Both the position numbers and the translations under genes were made by a program. 16,248 nt of DNA from the NCBI GenBank assembly GCA_019419895.1, contig JAHZIE010000032.1, positions 1 through 16,248 of the forward strand. The letters are read 5' to 3'. Shown here piece after piece: positions 6,991-14,744 of this stretch (position 1 is the first letter of the stretch; every line of letters begins with the position of its first letter). The notes under the pieces were generated by a model, which ran no database searches, was not told the DNA's origin, and was given only the letters and a program-made list of their open reading frames with translations. The stretch comes from Clostridiales bacterium. Lineage in GTDB: Bacteria; Bacillota; Clostridia; Oscillospirales; Acutalibacteraceae.

Positions 6991-9900
6991 ATGAAGGATG
7001 AAAAAAAGAGCTTGGAAGCTTTACCCATAGATGAAGAGGACAAAAGAAGAGAAAATGCTGTGGAACACAAGGAAACGGAGGAATTCCGAGAAGAGGAAAT
7101 TTCTGTCTTTGCGGCCCGCGGCGCGGGAGGAAGAGCCGGCAGAAGAACTGAAAAAAGGCTGCTGGAGCCGGCGGAGAATGAAGTGACGCAAAGGACGGAT
7201 GCCCCAAAGGGTGTGGAAAATTTATACCGTCCGGAACCTGTTTCTGTTTTGTCTGAAGACTCTGGGGAAACCGCTGAGGAGTCAGGTTCTGTCTTTTCTT
7301 ATCTTTTCAGCGGGGAAGACAGGGACCCTTATGACGCCCTGATGGAAAAAAGGGAAAAGGACGCCCTCGAAGGAAAGACAACGGTGTTCCAGCTGGGAGA
7401 TATCAAAGACGGCATGGGAATGCCGGAACAGGAGATAGAGGATGCCGCCTATACCGATCCGCCGGAAATAAAGAGCGGAGAGCTGACGCAGACGGTAAAA
7501 AAGGATTTCTCCGTATTTGAAGAGGAGCCCTTTGTTTTACAGGAAACGGAGGAGAGGGAAAGAAACCCCATAAAGCGGCTTTGGAAAAAATTCAGGCATA
7601 TGGTGCCTGAAGGGGAGGATGATGAAGAGGAGCCCATTGTTACCTCTCTCCGGGACGCCTACGAAAATGACAGGGAAGAGCTTCCTGAAGGGGATGGTTT
7701 TGAAAATATCAAGGGAAGCGCGCTGGAAGAGATAAATTCCCATGCTGAGGACGCCGTCTCCAAAGAAGAGGCCAGCGTACAGGAGGAGCCTCAGGAGACG
7801 GAAGAAAACATGGCCGGAAGCGAATCTCCCGCAAGGGAAGAGGAAGAGTCTCCGGCGCGGGAGGAGAAAAGCCAGCCGGACAGGGAGCAGGCGGGTGTCC
7901 AGTCTGAAAGCGGCGGAGAGGCCGCTGAAGCGATGCCTGTGGCGGAAGCTGTGGAGCCACAGGCGGAAGAGGAGACTGTCCGGGAGGAGCTTCCGCGGCG
8001 TACAGATGAGCCGCTCTCTGAGGAAGCGGCTCAGGAAAACAGCTCTGCGGAAACGGAAGAAGAACTTTCAGAGGAGAAAATTCCGGCGGCGGCCGTTTTG
8101 GAAGAGAAAACAGTCCCGAAGCCCATCCGGATTGAAGGGCCCTTTCTGATTTTTGAAGAGGGAGAAGAGGGACAGGAGAAGAAAATTCCCGTATATACAC
8201 CGGAGGGGAAAAAGTCTCCCTTGGTTATTCCAGAGGAGCCGGATGTATACAGCCTGATCAAAAAAGAGTATGAGCGTGAAAAGGGCGGCGCGGCGGCGCG
8301 GTTTATCCCTGTGAAAGCGGAGGGGCTGCAGCCGGAAAAAATCGCCCAGGCGGTAAAGAAAATTCAGGAGAAGAAAAAGCAAGACCAGGAAGTGGAGGAG
8401 GAAAAGAAGAAATCGGTTCCGCTCCCCCATAAGCCAAAAAAGGCTCCCGGAAAGAAGAGAAAAAAGGAGGCGGTCCAGAAGGGCGCCGCCGCGATTGATA
8501 TGGGAGACGGTATGAAGGATTACGTTTCTCCCGGAGACGCCCCCGCCATAAAAAAGGACATTTTTGTGTTATACCGGCAGCTCCAGCTCAAAACGGCAGC
8601 GCTGGGAGTTTTGACTCTTTTTTCAGGCGTAATGGCGGTTCTTGCCAGGTTTGAGGTTCCTCTTCCTGATTTTCTCCTGCCTAATGGTGGGGAAACGTTA
8701 GGCTATGTGCTGTGGAATCTGGCGGTTTTGCTGATTGGCGGACTGCTGTCCCTGAATATATTCAGAAACGGATGGCGGTCGTTCCTCCATATGCAGGGGG
8801 ATGTGGATCTTCCTCTTGCGGCGGCCGGGACTTTTTGTCTGCTCCAAACCTTGTATCTTCTCATTAACCGTGATGCTTTGGCGGATGGAAGCTCCTGTCT
8901 GTATACGCCTGTGCTTCTATTTGCGTTGTTCCTCAACGGCGCCGGCAAGTTGTTTCTGATGAAACGGACGAGGAATAATTTCCGTTTTATCATTTCGTCT
9001 GAACCAAAGTACGCTATGCATATGGTGGAAACAAGGGAGGAAGCGGCCAAGCTGGTGAATCTTCCCACAGAGGAGCTTGCGATTTCTTACTGCGCGCCAA
9101 CCTCTCTTTTAGCGAAGTTTCTGCACATCTCTTACGCCTATGACAGAAGCGAGCAGATGACGCAGAAATATTCCATTTGGATGGTAGTCGCCTGTATTGG
9201 AACGGCAATTTTGAATTTTATATTGACCTTCCGTGTGGAAAGCGCCTTGCAGACGCTTTGTGTGGCGGCGTGTATCTGCGTACCGGTTACCAATCTTCTT
9301 TGTATCAATATTCCCGTATATCAGTCTGGAAAGCGGCTTCTGAAAAAGGGAGTTATGTTGTCCGGCGACGCCGCGGTGGAGCAGTTTGGGGATTCCAATT
9401 TTCTCATGGTGAGGGATACCGATTTGTTCCCAAAGGGGACGGTAACCCTCCATCTGATCAAAACCTTCAGTCAGCAGCGGGTGGATGAAGCGATTCTCGA
9501 CGCTGCCGCTTTGATTTGCGCCACAGGCGGGCCCATGTCGGATATGTTTTCCCAGATTATCCAGGGAAAATCCGACATGCTTCCCAAGGTAGACGGAATT
9601 GAACAGGAAGATGGAAAGGGCGTTGTCGGCTGGGTAGGCGGCCGGCGTGTGCTGATTGGAAACGGCGCGCTGATGGAACAGTATGGAATGATGAGCCCAT
9701 CCCGGGATTTTGAGGAGAAATATAATGGGGACGGGCAGTTTATTTCCTATCTGGCGGTCGGAGGAGATCTGGTCGCCATGTTTGTGATGGACTACGCCGT
9801 GGACGAGGAGGTGGCCATACAGGTTCAGAACTTAGCCGATCAGGGAATTCATCTGGCGGTCCGGACAATGGACAGCAATATCACTTCTGTCATGCTGGCT

Positions 9901-10245
9901 CAGAAATTTGACATTCCCTCCCATAAGGCGGTGATCCTGGGAAACGAGGAAGGAAAACGGTTTGACGCTTATAGGGAAGAAACGCCTGAGGCGGACGCGC
10001 TTCTTGGAGTGTCTGGCAGATTTCACGCGGTGGCACAGGGCCTGCTGGCCTGTAAAAAATTAAAAAATGTCATTTCACTTTCTATGATTTTACAGGCATT
10101 AAGCGTCGTTTTGGGCTTTGTTCTAGTATTTTTCCTGGTGATTGCTTCGGGAATCTCCCAGCTGTCGGCTTTTGAGGCATTTATTTTCCAATTGTTCTGG
10201 ACAGTGGTCATTGTTGGAAATTCATTGCTGCGGAAATACCGGTGA
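6991..10245 (+). CDS. acidic disordered region fused to a degenerate P1B-type ATPase-like membrane core
   Basis: A 1084-residue protein. Residues 1 to about 510 are dominated by Glu with Pro, Ala and Lys, contain repeats such as ESPAREE, end in a lysine-rich patch (about 450-500), and look disordered. Eight membrane segments follow in the P1B-ATPase layout: about 535-550, 571-590, 607-628, 636-655, then 729-747 and 752-775, and finally 1030-1050 and 1058-1078. C761-I-C763-V-P765 sits where heavy-metal ATPases have CPC. The cytoplasmic core keeps the fold signs QSGKRLLKKGVMLSGDAAVEQ cut at about 777-797, GKGVVGWVGGRRVLIGN (875-891) and a hinge-like region. The phosphorylation motif DKTGTLT is replaced by DTDLFPKG (809-816), TGDN by TMDSN (959-963), and GDGxND is missing. 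The TGE loop is missing too. It therefore should not pump ions. The ATG has AAAAAGGAG nine bases upstream. The role is unknown; sensing or scaffolding is conjecture. Confidence 0.8.
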   Translation: MKDEKKSLEALPIDEEDKRRENAVEHKETEEFREEEISVFAARGAGGRAGRRTEKRLLEPAENEVTQRTDAPKGVENLYRPEPVSVLSEDSGETAEESGSVFSYLFSGEDRDPYDALMEKREKDALEGKTTVFQLGDIKDGMGMPEQEIEDAAYTDPPEIKSGELTQTVKKDFSVFEEEPFVLQETEERERNPIKRLWKKFRHMVPEGEDDEEEPIVTSLRDAYENDREELPEGDGFENIKGSALEEINSHAEDAVSKEEASVQEEPQETEENMAGSESPAREEEESPAREEKSQPDREQAGVQSESGGEAAEAMPVAEAVEPQAEEETVREELPRRTDEPLSEEAAQENSSAETEEELSEEKIPAAAVLEEKTVPKPIRIEGPFLIFEEGEEGQEKKIPVYTPEGKKSPLVIPEEPDVYSLIKKEYEREKGGAAARFIPVKAEGLQPEKIAQAVKKIQEKKKQDQEVEEEKKKSVPLPHKPKKAPGKKRKKEAVQKGAAAIDMGDGMKDYVSPGDAPAIKKDIFVLYRQLQLKTAALGVLTLFSGVMAVLARFEVPLPDFLLPNGGETLGYVLWNLAVLLIGGLLSLNIFRNGWRSFLHMQGDVDLPLAAAGTFCLLQTLYLLINRDALADGSSCLYTPVLLFALFLNGAGKLFLMKRTRNNFRFIISSEPKYAMHMVETREEAAKLVNLPTEELAISYCAPTSLLAKFLHISYAYDRSEQMTQKYSIWMVVACIGTAILNFILTFRVESALQTLCVAACICVPVTNLLCINIPVYQSGKRLLKKGVMLSGDAAVEQFGDSNFLMVRDTDLFPKGTVTLHLIKTFSQQRVDEAILDAAALICATGGPMSDMFSQIIQGKSDMLPKVDGIEQEDGKGVVGWVGGRRVLIGNGALMEQYGMMSPSRDFEEKYNGDGQFISYLAVGGDLVAMFVMDYAVDEEVAIQVQNLADQGIHLAVRTMDSNITSVMLAQKFDIPSHKAVILGNEEGKRFDAYREETPEADALLGVSGRFHAVAQGLLACKKLKNVISLSMILQALSVVLGFVLVFFLVIASGISQLSAFEAFIFQLFWTVVIVGNSLLRKYR

Positions 10246-10374
10246 ACCTTATTTCCCTGCAGGGACAAGGGCAAGTGAGTGAAATGGATGCTATGCCCGC
10301 GGCCTTGAATGGAACAGATGGAATACAATATGTGAATTTAAAAAAGAAAGCTTGTCGGAAGGGATGTAGAGGGT

Positions 10375-11802
10375 GTGTTTGAGGCAATTGACGGAGTAAT
10401 ACAATGGATTGATGATCAGATCTGGGGGCTACCCTTGATTATCGCCATCCTGGCGACTGGAATCTATCTTACAGTCCGGCTGGGGCTGTTGCAGATTCGC
10501 CATTTACCAAAAGCGCTGAAGTACATGGTGAAAAACGAGGAGGGAGGCCGCGGTGAGGTCAGCAGCTTTGGAGCGCTGTGCACCGCCCTGTCGGCGACCA
10601 TTGGCACGGGGAATATTGTGGGTGTCGCGACGGCTATCGTAGCCGGCGGACCGGGGGCGCTGTTCTGGATGTGGATTGCGGCCTTCCTTGGAATGGCTAC
10701 CAAATACGCCGAGGGCTTCCTGGCGATCAAATACCGCGCAATTGACGCTGACGGCCATGTGCTGGGGGGGCCGTTCTATTACATAGAGCATGGTCTGGGA
10801 AAAAATTGGAGATGGCTTGCGAAGATTTTCGCCTTTTTCGGCTGCGGCGTAGGATTGCTGGGAATCGGGACCTTCACCCAGGTGAATGGGATTTCCGACG
10901 CGGTGAGAAATTTTTTTGATCCCGAGGTACAGTGGTCGGTTTCACTGTTTGGACGCAGCTATTCCTGGACGGTTATCATCACAGGGATTATTCTGACAAT
11001 TTGCGTCGCCCTTGTAATTATTGGCGGATTGAAAAGGATTTCCAGCGTGTCGCAGCTGATTGTCCCGGTTATGGCGGTAGTGTATGTGGTTGCCTGCCTG
11101 GTGATTTTGGGGACCAATTACCGTCAGATTCCCAGCGCTCTCGCGGAAATAGTAGAAAGCGCCTTTGGTCTGCGCGCCGCGGCCGGCGGCGCTCTGGGAA
11201 GTATCCTGATTGCGATGCAGAAGGGAATCGCTAGAGGTATTTTTTCCAATGAGGCCGGCCTTGGAAGCGCTCCTATTGCGGCCGCGGCGGCAAAGACAAA
11301 GGATCCGGTCAGGCAGGGTCTGGTGTCCATGACGGGTACCTTTATCGACACAATCGTGATATGTACCATGACGGGGCTGTGCATTGTTGTGACGGGTTCG
11401 TGGAACATTGGGCTGGACGGCGTGGCCGTCACTGCCAATGCTTTTGGGGAGGGGATGCCCTTCAGTTCAGAGATAGGTTCCTTTATCCTCATGCTGTGCC
11501 TGGTGTTTTTTGCCTTTACAACAATTTTAGGCTGGAATTATTATGGCGAGCGCTGTTTGGAGTACCTTTCCAACGGAAACAAAAAGGCTGTGCTGGTTTA
11601 CCGCTATCTATACATCCTTGCTATTTTTATTGGTCCGTTTATGACAGTAAAAGCAGTATGGAATATTGCGGATATTTTTAACGGGCTGATGGCTTTACCC
11701 AATTTGGTCGCCCTGCTGGGATTGGGCGGCGTTATTACAAGGGAGACGAAAGCAAGGCTTGGCAGGAGAGAGAAAAAGCGACAGAAAAAGGCTGTAGATT
11801 AG
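10375..11802 (+). CDS. sodium:alanine/glycine symporter, AGCS family
   Basis: A 475-residue membrane protein that imports small neutral amino acids, chiefly alanine or glycine, driven by Na+ (or H+). The family signature around G77-T-G-N80-I-V-G-V is present and is followed by GGPGALFWMWIAAFLGMATK. The second conserved block GIFSNEAGLGSAPIAAAAAK begins at G288. About 10-11 hydrophobic segments span the protein, and the C-terminus is a basic cytoplasmic tail (RREKKRQKK). The GTG at 10375 is chosen because GGAAGGGA lies ten bases upstream and the protein then begins with the family pattern of an amphipathic helix followed by W and D residues. The gene is monocistronic and convergent with leuA; both make or move amino acids, but nothing here shows shared regulation. 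Confidence 0.95.
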   Translation: MFEAIDGVIQWIDDQIWGLPLIIAILATGIYLTVRLGLLQIRHLPKALKYMVKNEEGGRGEVSSFGALCTALSATIGTGNIVGVATAIVAGGPGALFWMWIAAFLGMATKYAEGFLAIKYRAIDADGHVLGGPFYYIEHGLGKNWRWLAKIFAFFGCGVGLLGIGTFTQVNGISDAVRNFFDPEVQWSVSLFGRSYSWTVIITGIILTICVALVIIGGLKRISSVSQLIVPVMAVVYVVACLVILGTNYRQIPSALAEIVESAFGLRAAAGGALGSILIAMQKGIARGIFSNEAGLGSAPIAAAAAKTKDPVRQGLVSMTGTFIDTIVICTMTGLCIVVTGSWNIGLDGVAVTANAFGEGMPFSSEIGSFILMLCLVFFAFTTILGWNYYGERCLEYLSNGNKKAVLVYRYLYILAIFIGPFMTVKAVWNIADIFNGLMALPNLVALLGLGGVITRETKARLGRREKKRQKKAVD

Positions 11803-11810
11803 AATAATAG

Positions 11811-11860
11811 AAGAAAATACAAGGGCGGGGGAATCAATTCCCCCGCCCTTGTATTTTCTT
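11811..11860. terminator. bidirectional terminator, 23-bp perfect inverted repeat
   Basis: Positions 11811-11833 are the exact reverse complement of 11838-11860, with a four-base loop (TCAA). The GC-rich inner stem and the A-rich left and T-rich right outer arms let it work in both directions. It serves the symporter gene ending at 11802 and the leuA gene ending at 11990. Confidence 0.92.
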
Positions 11861-11989
11861 TATCAATAATATTTTTTCACGCCCGCCATTATGCCATTGA
11901 AGCTGCCACCTGAAAATTGTCCTCCCGGCGTTTTTTCCAGCCCAAAGTGGAAGAGAAAAGGGGCGAACAGGCTGAACACGGAAAGAGGG

Positions 11990-13687
11990 CTATGCCTGGG
12001 TCTCCTGACGGATGGAACGGTTGATGGCGCACAGAATTCCACGGATGGAGGCGCGGTTAATATTGGAAGAAATCCCTACGCCGAAAATATGCTTTCCTTG
12101 AGGATTTTCAATTTCAATGTATGCGATTGCCTTGGAATCAGAACCGATGGAAATCGCGTGCTCATGATAAGATATGAAGTTATAAGATCCAAGCCCGATC
12201 TGGTTCATCGCGTCGCAGAAAGCGTTGATGGGGCCGTTTCCCTTTCCTTCCACCGAGATTTCAGCGCCGTCTTTAAAGACGGTTCCGGAAAAGTGGGCAA
12301 TCTCCTCCCCGTTTCCATCCCCAGCTTCAGAATAAAATTTGTGCTTTCCGAGGCGGTAGGGGGTGTCGTTATGGAGATATTCCTTTTGGAAGAGCCCGAG
12401 AATCTCTTGAGGGGAGAGCTCCTTGCCGGTGCGGTCGCACTCGGCCTTGACAATGGCGCCGAATTCAGGATGCATAGCCTTTGGTAGCTGATAGCCAAAG
12501 GAGGACTGCATGACAAAGGCGGCGCCGCCCTTTCCGGACTGGCTGTTGATTCGGATGATAGGCTCATACTGCCGTCCCACATCGGCGGGATCGATAGGCA
12601 GATAGGGAACCTCCCAGTACTCGGAACCGCTGTTTTTCATGTAATGGAAGCCCTTATTGATGGCGTCCTGATGGGAGCCGGAAAAGGCGGTAAACGCCAA
12701 TTTACCGGCATAAGGCTGCCGTTCGGGAACCAGCATTTTGGTACAGGACTCATACACCTCTTTAATTTCATCTATATTATGGAAGTCCAATTCCGGATCC
12801 ACTCCCTGGGTGAACATATTCATAGCAACGGTGACAATATCCAGATTTCCGGTGCGTTCGCCATTGCCGAATAAGGTTCCCTCAATCCGCTGCGCGCCGG
12901 CCAGCATGGCCAATTCCGCGCAGGCAACCCCTGTGCCCCTGTCATTATGCGGGTGCACGCTGATGATGGCGCTTTCCCGGTTGGGAAGATGCTTGCAGAA
13001 ATATTCAATTTGATCGGCATAGGTATTGGGCGTACACATTTCCACCGTATTGGGAAGATTGAGGATGATGGGATTTTCCGGGGTGGAACCCAGGGTTTCC
13101 ATCACCCGGCGGCAGATTTCCACGGCATTGTCCATCTCGGTCCCGGAAAAGCTTTCGGGGGAATACTCAAAACGGAAGTTGGTGCCGCAGCCCTCGGCCT
13201 CCTCTGTCAGCTGGCGGATCAGCTTTGCGCCTTCCACGGCGATATCGATGATGCCGTCCATATCTTTTTGAAAGACCACCTTCCGCTGCAGGGTGGAGGT
13301 GGAATTATAAAAATGGACAATTACATTTTTTGCGCCCCTGACAGCTTCAAAGGTCTTGCGGATCAGGTGAGGGCGGGCCTGTACCAATACCTGAAGGGTC
13401 ACGTCCTCCGGAACGTGTCCCTCTTCGATGAGGGTGCGGCAGATTTCATATTCCGTCTCAGAGGCGGACGGAAAACCGATTTCAATCTCTTTAAAGCCAA
13501 TATCAATCAGGGTCTTGAAAAACAGCAGCTTTTCTTCCAAGTTCATAGGGGTTACCAGGGCCTGATTTCCGTCCCTTAAATCGACAGAGCACCAGATGGG
13601 CGCCTTTGTGATGGTTTTATTGGGCCAATCGCGCGTCTCCATTTTAATTTGTTCAAAAGGGATATACTTTTTAAATGAACGCTTCAT
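11990..13687 (-). CDS. leuA: 2-isopropylmalate synthase
   Basis: A 565-residue enzyme that condenses acetyl-CoA with 2-oxoisovalerate, the first committed step of leucine synthesis in the cytoplasm. The TIM-barrel catalytic domain opens with SVDLRDGNQAL (D36 to A43), where D39 binds the divalent metal. It includes H245-P-H247-N248 of the HxH metal motif, GNGERTGN (274-281) and FSGSHQDAI. The C-terminal regulatory domain (about 440-560, ending GISSNINRASIRGILCAINR) is the usual leucine-binding feedback domain. The length and the N-terminal extension with ITKAPIWCSVDL fit the LeuA type 2 subgroup. The ATG has AAGAAGG ten bases upstream. It stands alone: no leuB, leuC or leuD follows before the convergent symporter. 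Expression is governed by the T-box leader upstream. Confidence 0.96.
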   Translation of the reverse strand: MKRSFKKYIPFEQIKMETRDWPNKTITKAPIWCSVDLRDGNQALVTPMNLEEKLLFFKTLIDIGFKEIEIGFPSASETEYEICRTLIEEGHVPEDVTLQVLVQARPHLIRKTFEAVRGAKNVIVHFYNSTSTLQRKVVFQKDMDGIIDIAVEGAKLIRQLTEEAEGCGTNFRFEYSPESFSGTEMDNAVEICRRVMETLGSTPENPIILNLPNTVEMCTPNTYADQIEYFCKHLPNRESAIISVHPHNDRGTGVACAELAMLAGAQRIEGTLFGNGERTGNLDIVTVAMNMFTQGVDPELDFHNIDEIKEVYESCTKMLVPERQPYAGKLAFTAFSGSHQDAINKGFHYMKNSGSEYWEVPYLPIDPADVGRQYEPIIRINSQSGKGGAAFVMQSSFGYQLPKAMHPEFGAIVKAECDRTGKELSPQEILGLFQKEYLHNDTPYRLGKHKFYSEAGDGNGEEIAHFSGTVFKDGAEISVEGKGNGPINAFCDAMNQIGLGSYNFISYHEHAISIGSDSKAIAYIEIENPQGKHIFGVGISSNINRASIRGILCAINRSIRQETQA

Positions 13688-13750
13688 AAATCTTTAACCT
13701 TCTTTCTTTGAATCTTAACATGAGGAAAAGCGCATAACACGCATAAAATA

Positions 13751-13793
13751 AGAAAAAACCAGCTCCCTTCAAAATTTATTCGGAGCAGGTTTT
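13751..13793 (-). terminator. second terminator-like hairpin in the leuA leader
   Basis: On the minus strand AACCTGCTCC (13791-13782) can pair with GGAGCTGGTT (13766-13757) with one mismatch, and a run of six T residues follows. It lies downstream of the T-box terminator and upstream of the leuA start, so transcripts that pass the first terminator must also pass this one. Confidence 0.6.
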
Positions 13794-13796
13794 CAT

Positions 13797-13831
13797 AAAA
13801 AACTCGCTCCTATCAAAATAATAGGGGCGAG
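13797..13831 (-). terminator. T-box controlled terminator
   Basis: CTCGCCCCTAT and ATAGGAGCGAG form a stem with one mismatch and a seven-base loop, followed by six T residues. The 5' arm overlaps the sequence that pairs with the T-box in the antiterminator. Confidence 0.88.
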
Positions 13832-14079
13832 GAAAATATCCCACGCGGTACCACCCTAATTCAGCAGCCATCGGCTGCCCTCTTAACCTCTAACAAGGCT
13901 TTCACCCTTAACGCAGTGACGCGTTCTGTCCTACTTATCAGACAGACAACTCCGGGATGAGCTATCCATACAGGCAATTCCACCGGTTTACACCAAACAC
14001 CGGCTCTCTGCGGGCAATTGAATGTATCTTATTCCCTTCAAAGTCTTTTGGGGTTCCCAATCAGGAAAAATATTCAGTT
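13797..14079 (-). promoter_or_regulatory. T-box riboswitch, leucine-specific, controlling leuA
   Basis: This RNA leader binds uncharged tRNA-Leu and then prevents formation of a terminator, so leuA is read when leucine runs short. Stem I carries AGAGAG of the GA motif and a distal loop with GTTTGGTG flanked by the CCGGT/ACCGG stem. The specifier is CUC (Leu) at 13961-13959, followed by A and then by the closing strand that pairs with GACTTTG. The conserved T-box GGGTGGTACCGCG lies at 13856-13844. The terminator arms CTCGCCCCTAT (13831-13821) and ATAGGAGCGAG (13813-13803) are followed by TTTTTT. The element matches its target gene well; the 5' end assumes transcription starts near 14079. Confidence 0.95.
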
Positions 14080-14085
14080 TTTATT

Positions 14086-14114
14086 ATTATAAAATGGGAA
14101 CAGAAAACTGTCAA
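14086..14114 (-). promoter_or_regulatory. consensus promoter of the leuA leader
   Basis: A perfect TTGACA (14114-14109) and a perfect TATAAT (14091-14086) are separated by exactly 17 bases, the ideal vegetative promoter. It drives the T-box leader, so control can rest almost wholly on termination. Confidence 0.92.
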
Positions 14115-14202
14115 CTCCCTTTTCCTAAAATTTTGAAGATGGAGAGGTAAGGAAAATAGATAAACTGACAAAAAGAGGAATTGTATTTTTTCACTCAGGC
14201 AA

Positions 14203-14232
14203 TTGTAATCCCGTGGTGGATTGATGTATAAT
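14203..14232 (+). promoter_or_regulatory. promoter of the two-gene unit 14270-15254
   Basis: TTGTAA (14203-14208) and TATAAT (14227-14232) are separated by 18 bases and lie 38 bases before the ATG at 14270. It is divergent from the leuA promoter, with about 90 bases between them. Confidence 0.6.
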
Positions 14233-14269
14233 AAAAAAAGAATAAAAACCTTAAAGGGGGAGAGCGTTT

Positions 14270-14719
14270 ATGACAGTAATGCAAAAAATTTGTTCTGAGC
14301 TGAATAAAAAGGTCGATTTGATGATAGAAAAAAACAGGATAGCCGCCGTAAGAAACAGGCTGAAGATTGCCATCGCGGGCCAGCAGAAAAAAATCGATAA
14401 AATTTATATGGAAATTGGCCGGGAATGCGCCGGCCAGGGATATCTCAAGGGGGATGAGCAGTTTGCCGCCTGGTACCACCAGCTGGACGAGGCGCGCGCC
14501 GCTGTGGAACGTTTGGCCGATAAGATGGCTGCCTTGGATAAAAAAGAAGAGGAGAGAAGCAATGTGATTTCCTTTTCTTTTGGGAGTGAAGAAGGGGAGG
14601 AACAGCCTTTGGAGCATGTTGTAGAACCATCTGTCCATGCGGAGGAGGTTGTGCTGCCCGAGGAAGAGCCTGAGAAGAATGGAAAGGCTTCCGAAGAGGA
14701 TCAGGAGCCGGAAAAATAA
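14270..14719 (+). CDS. small acidic helical protein, unknown function
   Basis: A 149-residue soluble protein without a family I recognise. Residues 1 to about 95 are predicted by eye to be mainly helical, with heptad-like spacing and many Lys, Glu and Arg; recognisable pieces are NRIAAVRNRLKIAIAGQQ and KKIDKIYMEIGRECA. Residues 105-149 are strongly acidic, with repeated EE and PEKN-type segments, and are probably disordered. There is no signal peptide or membrane segment. AAAGGGGGA precedes the ATG by eight bases. The flavodoxin-like gene starts 25 bases after its stop codon, so the two are probably co-transcribed. The role is unknown; a coiled-coil adaptor or cell-structure protein is possible but unproven. 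Confidence 0.75.
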   Translation: MTVMQKICSELNKKVDLMIEKNRIAAVRNRLKIAIAGQQKKIDKIYMEIGRECAGQGYLKGDEQFAAWYHQLDEARAAVERLADKMAALDKKEEERSNVISFSFGSEEGEEQPLEHVVEPSVHAEEVVLPEEEPEKNGKASEEDQEPEK

Positions 14720-14744
14720 TCTGTTTGAGAATGGAGGGGCGCGG

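Noticed and set aside
7742..8200. Long Arg-rich and Pro-rich frames on both strands within the acidic region
   Set aside because: They are frame-shifted or antisense readings of the GAG/GAA-rich coding sequence for the acidic tail.
10254..10265. Palindrome TCCCTGCAGGGA after the large gene
   Set aside because: A 12-base palindrome with no loop and no T tract; it does not make a terminator and such short palindromes are common.
11891..12487. A 198-codon plus-strand frame overlapping the end of leuA
   Set aside because: It is antisense to the conserved C-terminal domain of leuA and has no recognisable protein sequence. The 12947-13579 frame is rejected for the same reason.
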